The notes under the pieces are model-generated. The model did no database searches and was not told where the DNA came from. It saw only the letters and a list, made by a program, of their open reading frames with translations. Positions 14,859 through 21,107 of a stretch of DNA of 21,107 nt are shown piece by piece. The DNA is from WRIS01 sp050945135 (lineage in GTDB: Bacteria; Actinomycetota; Coriobacteriia; Coriobacteriales; Eggerthellaceae), in NCBI GenBank assembly GCA_050945135.1, contig JBMNSJ010000037.1, positions 1 to 21,107 on the forward strand, given 5' to 3'. How positions within the stretch are numbered: position 1 is the first letter of the stretch; each line of letters opens with the position of its first letter. The translations under genes were made by a program, and so were the position numbers.

Positions 14859-15000
14859 GAAGTACGAAATTGCGTTTGCTTACTGCGTCACAGATAAGCG
14901 GGTTCTGTGAACAGGCATTATTCGTGTGAAACATTCGCACAATCCTCTTGAAGGCCTCCTCGCGCCCGAACATGAGTAAGCAATCGCAATTTTGTACTTC
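14859..15000. repeat. Long inverted-repeat element, copy B
   Basis: The arms 14859-14884 and 14975-15000 match as reverse complements at 24 of 26 positions. The interior has a 6-bp hairpin (TCACAG/CTGTGA) and the core word TGTGAACAGGCATTATTC at 14906-14923. Copy C carries that word with one change at nearly the same distance from its left arm. B and C are therefore tandem paralogues in the same orientation. Confidence 0.7.
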
Positions 15001-15077
15001 CAGCGAGAGCAAAATCACGTTTTCGCTTTGGGATGTCAGTGGACCCGAATCTACATTTGCGTTTGAGCGCCTCTCGT

Positions 15078-15215
15078 GGAACGAAAGTGCTTTCACTTGC
15101 AAATTTTCGGCTGGATGAAAAGTGTGACCAGGCATTATTCATCCAGCATCTTCGCGAGGGAAGCCCGAAAGCCTCCCATATGCCCAAAATCTGCAAGCGA
15201 AACGGATTTCGTTCC
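15078..15215. repeat. Long inverted-repeat element, copy C
   Basis: The arms 15078-15107 and 15186-15215 match as reverse complements at 24 of 30 positions. Between them lie a perfect 10-bp hairpin (15110-15119 with 15138-15147, 18-nt loop holding part of the conserved core) and a second hairpin near 15160-15180 (GGGAAGC with GCCTCCC, one mismatch). The single strand could fold as a long stem with two branches. The arms also match copy A. Confidence 0.7.
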
Positions 15216-15249
15216 AAAATCTTGCTCAAATGGCGAATCTAGGATTGAA

Positions 15250-15375
15250 GCGGATGGCTCGCAGTCGGTTGCCCACGCCCGGTTACCTGCCGCCGGAGGC
15301 CTGCAGTCGATGACCCGCGGCAAGTTCCCTTCCGCCGGTGGCTCGCAGCTGATTGCCTGCAGCACGAGACTATCG
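15250..15375. repeat. 42-bp tandem repeat, three diverged units
   Basis: The units begin at 15250, 15292 and 15334. All share GC-rich words of the form GCCGG(A/T)GGC followed by GCAG about five bases later. The third unit decays after about 30 bases. Both strands stay open through it only because 42 is divisible by three; this is a minisatellite, not a gene. Confidence 0.65.
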
Positions 15376-15383
15376 CCTCACCA

Positions 15384-15414
15384 CAAGTATAACCAAGCAA
15401 GTATCAGGTATAAT
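15384..15414 (+). promoter_or_regulatory. LysR gene promoter with CAAGTAT repeats
   Basis: A perfect TATAAT lies at 15409-15414. Two CAAGTAT words at 15384-15390 and 15398-15404 (14-bp step) occupy the -35 region, where no TTGACA-like box exists. They are candidate binding sites for autoregulation. Confidence 0.5.
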
Positions 15415-15476
15415 GACCGAGCAGGACAGGTACTCAACAATCAGCTTTTAACCCCTCCATAAGTTAGGAGCGAGAG

Positions 15477-16382
15477 ATGGAATTACACCAGCTCAAATAT
15501 GTATCTCATGTTGCTCGCTATGGCAGCGTTGCGCAAGCATCAAACGAGCTTTATGTTTCGCGGCAGGCAATTTCAAAAGCTATCCGTTCCCTCGAGCAAG
15601 AATTCGGATTCGAAATATTTGACCGCGACAATAAAATGCGACCCACCGATGCCGGCAAAGAAGTAATCAAGCATGCCGAAGCCGTACTCCAAGAGCTCAA
15701 CAAAATTGATATGCTCGTTGATGCTGAAAATGACAAAACGCAGGTAAACAGCTGTCTTTCGATTGCTCTTTCTGCATTCCCTCTCGACTTTCTATACTTC
15801 AATAGCGAGCATGAGGTGATGAAGCTTCTCGAAGAATTCAAGCGGAGAACTTCTGGGCTGACTCTCTCTTTCTATCATCAGTCTGACTCGGTAATCCTGA
15901 ACGCTCTTCAGCGAGGCAGCATCGACGTTGGCTTTGTGCATGGAAGATACACCCGCGACGGCATTAAGGTCATTCCCGTCTCGAAGGTGGAAATGCGCGT
16001 CATAACCTATCACGACCACCCTTTCGCCAGCCAATCGTCGGTAAAAGTGTCTGAGCTCGAAGGTGTTCCCATCCGCAGCCCTCTCGATTTTGACCTCTTC
16101 ACCAACGGGTTTATCGCCCGCTGCGAAGAGCACGGCTTCACGCCGCAGTATCATGTGGTCCCTCTCAACGACGAATCGATACACAATTTCTGTAACGCCG
16201 GAGGAATTCATCTACAGCCCTACAATCCTTCCATGGAAAAGAAGTATCCCGAATCGGTATTCACGCCATTTCATCCAAACGACCGAAAAGACCTTCCGCT
16301 TTGTTTGGCTTACAAGAATCCTTCCGAAAACCCCCAGGTAACTAAGCTTGTAAACTTCTTCAACACAAATACTCGGCGCTAG
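15477..16382 (+). CDS. LysR-family transcription regulator
   Basis: The 301-residue protein has an N-terminal winged helix-turn-helix (about 1-60, recognition region ASNELYVSRQAISKAIRSL), a linker helix (about 62-90), and a two-lobed effector domain from about 95 to the end. The ATG at 15477 has TTAGGAG upstream. It faces the flavin reductase gene tail to tail. Regulator-reductase pairing is frequent in this bacterial group and suggests it senses a substrate of such a reductase. The convergent layout means the binding site cannot be the intergenic region between them, so control of the reductase is inferred only from proximity. The CAAGTAT repeats in its own promoter are possible operators. 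Confidence 0.93.
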   Translation: MELHQLKYVSHVARYGSVAQASNELYVSRQAISKAIRSLEQEFGFEIFDRDNKMRPTDAGKEVIKHAEAVLQELNKIDMLVDAENDKTQVNSCLSIALSAFPLDFLYFNSEHEVMKLLEEFKRRTSGLTLSFYHQSDSVILNALQRGSIDVGFVHGRYTRDGIKVIPVSKVEMRVITYHDHPFASQSSVKVSELEGVPIRSPLDFDLFTNGFIARCEEHGFTPQYHVVPLNDESIHNFCNAGGIHLQPYNPSMEKKYPESVFTPFHPNDRKDLPLCLAYKNPSENPQVTKLVNFFNTNTRR

Positions 16383-16473
16383 GTGCCGACCTGCGCAAAC
16401 AACTTGCCCCGCCAAGCACCAAGCACTGCACGATACCTGCAATCTCAAAGCGCCAGAACCCTCGCTGCTATGC

Positions 16474-16513
16474 GAAGAGGACCCGCAGCTATCTGCCACA
16501 GGTCCTCTTCTTT
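16474..16513 (+). terminator. Terminator between LysR and reductase genes
   Basis: A perfect 10-bp stem, GAAGAGGACC (16474-16483) with GGTCCTCTTC (16501-16510), has an inner 4-bp GCAG/CTGC stem and is followed by TTT on the plus strand. It most likely ends the LysR transcript. On the minus strand the T run is absent. Confidence 0.75.
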
Positions 16514-16544
16514 GAGGGAAGATAGAGCCAAGGTTGATTACAGT

Positions 16545-18395
16545 TTATGCCTTCTGATCTAGAAGCGACTTCGCTGCAATGTATCCGGTAATCCAGCTTG
16601 TTCCAACACCGCCGAAGACCGTGGAATTCAAGAAGCAACCGTAGTTCGCCTCACCCGAAAGACCGCCTGCTGTTGTTGCGTTGGCATACAGTCCCTCGAT
16701 TAAGCTGCCGTCGGGACGCATAACCTGAAGATACTCATCCGTGCGCAGGCCGCACATTGTCTTAGCCATCTGGCCACCGACGATTGCGCCATAGAAAGGA
16801 GGATCGACAACGGGCGAAAGCCAAGTTGGGTCGTATGGAGTTGACATAACTTCGTCGACGCCTTTTGCACACATCTCGTTGTACTCTTTGACCGAGGCAA
16901 CAAGGGTGTCCGGATCGAGCTTCAGCATCTCTGCGAGCTCCTCAATTGTGTCGGCCTTCTTGACCGCGCCGCGCTCGACAGCTTCGTCAACTTCTGCCAG
17001 CCAATCAGCCGAAACCAATCCGCCATTAGGAATCAGCATGTTTGGATCGGTGATAGGAATACGATTGCGGTCAGACTGCGTTGGCGTTAATACGTTTTTC
17101 TGGAAGACTGTTGTTGGGAAATTCGAATCGCAAATTGAATATACCTTATGTCCAACAGTTGAGTTCCAGGCTGCACAGTTACTCAAATCGCCTATTTGAC
17201 CACCTGGGTTAGCGAAAAGCTCCTGCGTTTGAGCAAAGTAGGGCTGGCGATATCCGCGTTGGTCGATAATCAGCCAAGGATTGTGAAAGAGCTGGCGCTC
17301 GCCATGCCAGAAGTAATGCCAGAACTCGCCATCGCCGCCAGCTGTTTCTTCGTCGATAGCACCTTCCCAGCAAGACCATGAATCGTATCCCGCAAAGTCT
17401 GCACCCGCGCCAAGACCCATGCGGAACACCTCTCCGGTGTGGTAAGGCATTGGCCCACCCTGCACGGTTCCTTCATACGCACTAGGAAGATATGCTTTGA
17501 TGAGGTCTCTGTTCATGCCGAAACCGCCCGCGCAGAGAATGACGCCTTTATCGGCCTTGATATATTTTTCGTCGCCCTTTGAATCGGCAACCAGAACTCC
17601 AACTACGCTGCCATCTTTAACGACGAGATTCTCGCACTTGTGGTTTAGGCGGATGTCGGCACCTTCGGCCAAGGCAACCGCTTCCATTGCATTAGTTGGA
17701 TTGTTCATACCAAGAACAACGTTTTGCTTTCCTTCGGCAACATCGATATCGTGCCAGATTGGGCCATGGCAAACCATATTCATGCCGTCTTGCTCCATAA
17801 TCCAGTCGCATGCTTCGCCAGATACATTCAAAATGTTTCGCAAATAGTACTCATCAATTGAGTAGGCATTTTGCTCGTTATAAAGACGAATGAACGCGTT
17901 AACATCTGGCGGGAACGTTGGCACCGAGAACTCCATTGCGTTCTGGTCTTTAGAGCCGCCATAAACATTTGCGAAGGTACACGCATGACGTGAAGCTCCG
18001 CCAACCGAGCCTTCTTTCTCGATTGAGATAACATTGAGCCCTTGCTGAGCCAGGAATGCAGTTGCAACAAGGCCTCCTCCACCTGTGCCGGCAATGACAA
18101 CATCGGCTTCGTCGTCCCATGATGAAGGTGGCTCGACAGGCAGAATTGGCGCTGCATCTGGTGCTCCTGCGCCAAGAATTCCGCGATCGATGAGGGCTTG
18201 CGTAACGTCGTCGCTTGCCGCTGCTCCAGTTGAGCTACTTGTACTCGTTGATTTCGACGAACCCGAGCTACAACCAGCAAGGGCTGCTCCACCGAGCGCC
18301 GCTGCCGCACCAGCGACGATGCCGCCTTTTACGAAACCTCTTCTTGATAATGCTCCCTGTGATGTTTCTTGGATTTCATCATTGTATGAATCCAT
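16545..18395 (-). CDS. Tat-exported FAD-dependent reductase (fumarate reductase-like)
   Basis: The 616-residue flavoprotein has a Tat signal SRRGFVK (18-24 region) followed by a hydrophobic Ala/Gly stretch and a lipobox-like LAGC (Cys42), so it should be a folded, exported lipoprotein. After a Ser/Thr linker comes an FAD_binding_2 domain with GTGGGG (103-108), Glu126 at the end of the second strand, and a C-terminal flavin motif around NATTAGGLSGEANYG. This is the fumarate reductase/ketosteroid dehydrogenase family, which gut Coriobacteriia have expanded to reduce alkenes such as urocanate, cinnamates or drugs. The substrate cannot be set from sequence. No heme-binding partner is adjacent. 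The start ATG at 18395 has AAGGAAGGGGAG upstream. Confidence 0.92.
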   Translation of the reverse strand: MDSYNDEIQETSQGALSRRGFVKGGIVAGAAAALGGAALAGCSSGSSKSTSTSSSTGAAASDDVTQALIDRGILGAGAPDAAPILPVEPPSSWDDEADVVIAGTGGGGLVATAFLAQQGLNVISIEKEGSVGGASRHACTFANVYGGSKDQNAMEFSVPTFPPDVNAFIRLYNEQNAYSIDEYYLRNILNVSGEACDWIMEQDGMNMVCHGPIWHDIDVAEGKQNVVLGMNNPTNAMEAVALAEGADIRLNHKCENLVVKDGSVVGVLVADSKGDEKYIKADKGVILCAGGFGMNRDLIKAYLPSAYEGTVQGGPMPYHTGEVFRMGLGAGADFAGYDSWSCWEGAIDEETAGGDGEFWHYFWHGERQLFHNPWLIIDQRGYRQPYFAQTQELFANPGGQIGDLSNCAAWNSTVGHKVYSICDSNFPTTVFQKNVLTPTQSDRNRIPITDPNMLIPNGGLVSADWLAEVDEAVERGAVKKADTIEELAEMLKLDPDTLVASVKEYNEMCAKGVDEVMSTPYDPTWLSPVVDPPFYGAIVGGQMAKTMCGLRTDEYLQVMRPDGSLIEGLYANATTAGGLSGEANYGCFLNSTVFGGVGTSWITGYIAAKSLLDQKA

Positions 18396-18910
18396 GTTTC
18401 TCCCCTTCCTTTTTACTTCTCTATGACCGAAAAGAATCTCGCGATTCTTAACGACACTCTCGCAGCAACTTCCCGCCTGAAGCCTGATGCTGCTTACGTG
18501 CGTTTCCCCTTCGCACGTCCCTCTGTTCGCAATATAGCATGGTCAGGTGCGCAGTTCTGTCACATATGCATTGACAGAGAGGCAACTTCCTATTGCTCTG
18601 TTTGTGGGAGGGTTAGTTGGCGAACCGTTTTCAGCTTTTAGATATCTTCGTGCTTTGTGCTTGCTGGATATTTCTTATGACTACCCCAGTCCGTTTTTGA
18701 GGCTGTCGCTTTTTCGACCGCGCTACTCTCAAAGCCTACCAGACTAGGATTGCCGGCTACGCTAGCTTTCGATTGAGACGAATCCCGGAACTGCGGTTTG
18801 TTGCGGGAGCGGCTGGGGGGCAAAGATTGAATGCATCGCAACAACGAGCAGCTAAGTTCTACAGCTAGGTAAATCAGGTCTAAGCAACATCTATAAAGAA
18901 ATCAAGCCTA
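18396..18910. other. Gene-free gap upstream of the reductase
   Basis: About 515 bases hold the reductase leader and its likely promoter, plus about 270 bases without recognisable content before the helicase end. A 72-codon plus-strand frame at 18423-18641 lacks a ribosome site and is not called. Confidence 0.55.
18432..18536 (-). promoter_or_regulatory. Reductase promoter and structured leader
   Basis: A minus-strand TATATT (18536-18531) is a candidate -10 about 135 bases before the ATG. The leader then carries two perfect hairpins: a 7-bp stem at 18496-18518 (ACGTGCG/CGCACGT) and a 7-bp stem with a GCGA tetraloop of the GNRA type at 18432-18449. The long structured leader could host post-initiation control. 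No known riboswitch class is recognised. Confidence 0.4.
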
Positions 18911-20803
18911 TTAAAAAGAGGTGATGTGATAGGTAAAGTGACCTTTTATGCGGTCTTTCATATAGTTTCTTAGACCCTCATCAACACAATAAATGTAGCA
19001 CCCCTTCATTCCTCTAGTCATTAGTGTTCGGTACGTGTTTTTAATGACTTCATCAGCTATTTTGTCGGCTTTTTCTTTATCCTCGGCAGCCAGCTTCTTT
19101 ATCCCTCTTAAGGACTGATCGCTTTTTGCTCTTTTCGAGAAATCCGTTACAATCTCCCCATTTTCGTATCGCATATCCTCACCGATTATTACTCCCGCAT
19201 AGTCAAATTCGAGTCCTTGGACAGTGTGAATACATCCAGCTTCATTCACGGACTCACTTCCAATAGCGAACGGTTGACCACCGCTTAGATTCCAGCTAAT
19301 TCCCCAGTTGCCAATACTAATGTCCTTATACTCAGAATCGCATCGTGTCTCTGTCGGCCACTCCCAACAATACCCCGCAAGCATTCGAGCTTTGTTTCTA
19401 AAGTTTTTCTCTCTAATCCGACTTTCCATTTCATCTGGCGAATCAAAAACTATGACCTCATAATCAATATCCTCAAGAGTTTTATTCGCAGTCTCCCGAA
19501 TCTCCAACACGTCATCAATCCATGCAAGATAACCATCTGACCCATTGCATCGAAATTGGGAGCTTAGCTGGGTCTTAACGACTTCGGCATCAAGCTCATT
19601 TGCCCAGTACTCTATTTCTTGGACGCTCCCAATGTCATGTATAGTCACGCGTTGACTCTCATCGATGAAGAATATCGAGCAATATGCAGCATTGATGATT
19701 TCCTTAATTTGGTTTTCCCCTTGATTTCGATAAATTCCAGACTTTCTATTTAGACGATGCGCCTCGTCTACTATCAGGACGTTTACGTTATTTGAAGGAG
19801 TCTCCATAAACCCACCCGACCCCGCAAACAGCGCCTTGATGTCCTTTTGCTTAAAGTCTCCCTTTAGCTTTGTTTCATAGACTTCGCGCGGCGCACTATT
19901 CTTTGAAACATACCGGACAAGCATTTCTTCTTGTATTAGCTCTACTAAAAGATTAATAGCAACTACAGATTTTCCTGTGCCGGGTCCGCCTTCAACAATC
20001 AGTACTCTTTTTTTAGAATCCTTATTTGATGCCCGCGCAAGCTTCTTTGCTTCCTCGAACACAACCTTCTGATCGTCAAGCAAATAAAACTCTTCGTTTC
20101 CTTTGAGCATCTTAGCTAAAGAATCCTGGAGGCTTTTTGAGGGCTTAATATCCCCGTTTTCTATCCTCTCAAGGACCTCTTGTGAATCACCTTTCGAAAT
20201 ACGCTCTTTAAGGAACTTTCTAAGCATCAACACTTCGCCGTTTGTAAAAAGCGGTGCCTTTTCGATTAATGATTGATAGTGTTTCTCAAAGAGCGGCTCG
20301 TTTTCCTTTGAACGATAATTGTGCAGATATGCGCATGGGTGAAGACTTATGTCTCCTTCTTGAACTGCTTCGTTATAGTCCTTGATTACCTCTGAATATG
20401 ACCAAGCTTGATAAGAAGGATGGTTCACTTCTCTTGGTCTTCCACCCACAAAAGTTTCCACAATAGCATCTTTATCACATACCGATGCTACTTCTTGCCA
20501 TTGCTTCAACTCGATAATCGCTGCCTGTCCATTGTTGCTGGGGTCATATCCTGAAAGAATAAAATCAACTCGCTTTGACGTTAGCGGGACGTTGTACTCG
20601 ATTGCAACCCCACAGTCCTCAGGAATATCTTTGTCGTTAAGAACCTTGTACATATACTCCATCGAGTTATTCCATGACCTATATTCATTCTTTGACGCGC
20701 GCAAGCCCATTTTTTCAAGAAGTCGAGCTTCAACCAAATCCGACAATCTGTCACATTCGACATCATCAGAAAAGCTTCTTTTTGTTCCTTCGTAAATAAG
20801 CAT
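18911..20803 (-). CDS. Nuclease-like N-domain fused to DUF2075 SF1 helicase
   Basis: The 630-residue protein has an N-terminal PD-(D/E)xK-like signature: Glu70, Asp80 in KRVDFIL, then Glu98-Leu-Lys100 in IIELKQW. Residues from about 265 form a DUF2075/Schlafen group-3-like superfamily I helicase: Walker A GGPGTGKS (272-279), Walker B LIVDEAH (343-349), FFIDESQ (378-384), SQFR (415-418), TVQGLEFD (527-534) and YRTLMTRG (591-598). It probably acts on nucleic acid with ATP-driven movement. Such proteins are common in mobile and defence regions, so phage or plasmid defence is a fair but unproven guess. The ATG at 20803 has GAGGTG upstream. The gene looks more A/T-rich than the rest of the window, a sign of transfer, and lies beside an IS. 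Confidence 0.87.
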   Translation of the reverse strand: MLIYEGTKRSFSDDVECDRLSDLVEARLLEKMGLRASKNEYRSWNNSMEYMYKVLNDKDIPEDCGVAIEYNVPLTSKRVDFILSGYDPSNNGQAAIIELKQWQEVASVCDKDAIVETFVGGRPREVNHPSYQAWSYSEVIKDYNEAVQEGDISLHPCAYLHNYRSKENEPLFEKHYQSLIEKAPLFTNGEVLMLRKFLKERISKGDSQEVLERIENGDIKPSKSLQDSLAKMLKGNEEFYLLDDQKVVFEEAKKLARASNKDSKKRVLIVEGGPGTGKSVVAINLLVELIQEEMLVRYVSKNSAPREVYETKLKGDFKQKDIKALFAGSGGFMETPSNNVNVLIVDEAHRLNRKSGIYRNQGENQIKEIINAAYCSIFFIDESQRVTIHDIGSVQEIEYWANELDAEVVKTQLSSQFRCNGSDGYLAWIDDVLEIRETANKTLEDIDYEVIVFDSPDEMESRIREKNFRNKARMLAGYCWEWPTETRCDSEYKDISIGNWGISWNLSGGQPFAIGSESVNEAGCIHTVQGLEFDYAGVIIGEDMRYENGEIVTDFSKRAKSDQSLRGIKKLAAEDKEKADKIADEVIKNTYRTLMTRGMKGCYIYCVDEGLRNYMKDRIKGHFTYHITSF

Positions 20804-20906
20804 CCAGACACCTCAACGAATAATTCGACATCAATCTATACTTTTTGAGAGATTATCAATTGTACAGCACAAATATACCAGCGATGTCTCTCATCTGGGC
20901 GCCGCC

Positions 20907-20983
20907 CTACCCCTCGCTCTTCTCGCGGCTCTTTCGGTTCTCCCTAATTCTGAGATTGATGTCGTCAACATCCTCGATAAAGG
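20907..20983 (-). pseudogene. C-terminal tail of a gene truncated by the IS
   Basis: An open frame with no start enters from the IS edge and ends at TAG (20909-20907). Its roughly 25 residues are charged and helix-like (ATFIEDVDDINLRIRENRK then SREKSEG), as in a genuine protein end. It lies about 100 bases upstream of the helicase gene on the same strand, so the IS may have destroyed a partner gene of the helicase. With so few codons this could be chance. Confidence 0.4.
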
Positions 20984-21107
20984 TGGCCTGCCCCCATTTT
21001 CTGTACCAACCAAAATGTTAGTTTCTAAGCTGCGATCGCTTGGATTGCAGGAGGTCTGTAGCCAAGCGAGCTATGGGGTCGTTCGTAGTTATAGTAGCGT
21101 ATCCATT
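20984..21107 (-). mobile_element. End of an IS3-family insertion sequence (partial)
   Basis: The likely terminal inverted repeat begins TGGCCTGCCCCCATTTTCTG at 20984, starting with TG as in the IS150-like group. It is followed by 20 bases of spacer and then the transposase stop. The rest of the element lies outside the window, so the other end and the target duplication cannot be checked. Confidence 0.75.
21025..21107 (-). CDS. IS3-family transposase, C-terminal end (partial)
   Basis: The minus-strand frame reads WIRYYNYERPHSSLGYRPP then AIQAIAA and a TAG stop at 21027-21025. The YN..RPHSSLGY.PP pattern is the C-terminal signature of the DDE integrase-type OrfB of IS3-family elements. Only 26 codons are present; the catalytic residues and start lie beyond the window edge. 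It is too short for the usual length cut-off and is easy to miss. Confidence 0.88.
   Translation of the reverse strand, partial: WIRYYNYERPHSSLGYRPPAIQAIAA

Larger units (their letters stand above)
14694..15476. other. Gene-free repeat-rich region
   Basis: About 780 bases separate the divergent trkA and LysR units. From left to right it holds a very GC-rich stretch of TGCGG-like words (14720-14800), inverted-repeat element copies B and C, a 42-bp tandem repeat, and the LysR promoter. Open frames cross it on both strands but follow the repeats and lack ribosome sites, so I call no gene. Confidence 0.65.

Noticed and set aside
15250..15375. CRISPR array
   Set aside because: The units abut without spacers and differ in sequence, and no cas gene is present.
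15076..15462. 128-codon frame across the repeats
   Set aside because: It spans an element copy and the 42-bp tandem repeat, lacks a ribosome site, and the other strand is equally open there.
18423..18641. 72-codon plus-strand frame with Cys pairs
   Set aside because: It overlaps the reductase leader hairpins and has no initiation signal.

Overview
The window looks like chromosomal DNA of a moderately GC-rich, monoderm, anaerobic actinobacterium, most likely a Coriobacteriia/Eggerthellaceae member. The grounds are a type IV pilus operon without a secretin, a Tat-exported lipoprotein flavin reductase of the fumarate reductase/ketosteroid dehydrogenase type next to a LysR regulator, paired TrkA proteins beside purB, and a probably leaderless mRNA. 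This assignment is inference; no rRNA or tRNA is visible.

Layout. (1) 436-8709, minus strand: a nine-gene pilus operon read right to left as pilB, pilT, pilC, pilA (major pilin), pilD, a minor pilin, pilM, pilN, pilO. The genes are tightly packed or overlapping, with a terminator-like hairpin after pilA. Two of the nine are broken. The pilin has TAA exactly at the conserved mature Glu5 codon. pilM has an in-frame TAA plus a one-base frame loss at an A4G4 tract. A perfect 19-bp inverted repeat flanks 92 bp at the head of the operon, with one arm inside the pilB reading frame. (2) 8977-10977, plus strand: a small lipoprotein with a strong terminator, then a CapA-type protein with a probable leaderless start. 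(3) 11109-11928: an azoreductase-like flavoprotein divergent from a 47-residue membrane peptide. (4) 11931-14643, minus strand: trkA-trkA-purB. (5) 14644-15476: a gene-free region holding two copies of a roughly 140-bp inverted-repeat element and a 42-bp tandem repeat. A third copy of the element lies at 160-308. (6) 15477-18395: a LysR regulator convergent with the flavin reductase, with a terminator between them. (7) 18911-21107, minus strand: a nuclease-like/SF1 helicase fusion (DUF2075 type) that is more A/T-rich than its surroundings, a probable truncated gene tail, and the end of an IS3-family insertion sequence that runs off the window.

How the genes fit together. PilB (extension) and PilT (retraction) would drive the PilC platform. 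PilD would process the two prepilins, and PilM/N/O would form the inner alignment complex. With the sequence as given, no intact major pilin and no intact PilM can be made by ordinary translation. This pilus is therefore off, decaying, or affected by sequence errors. The neighbouring housekeeping genes are intact, which argues against general sequence error. The right end looks like an accessory island where an IS has cut into a gene next to a possible defence nuclease-helicase.
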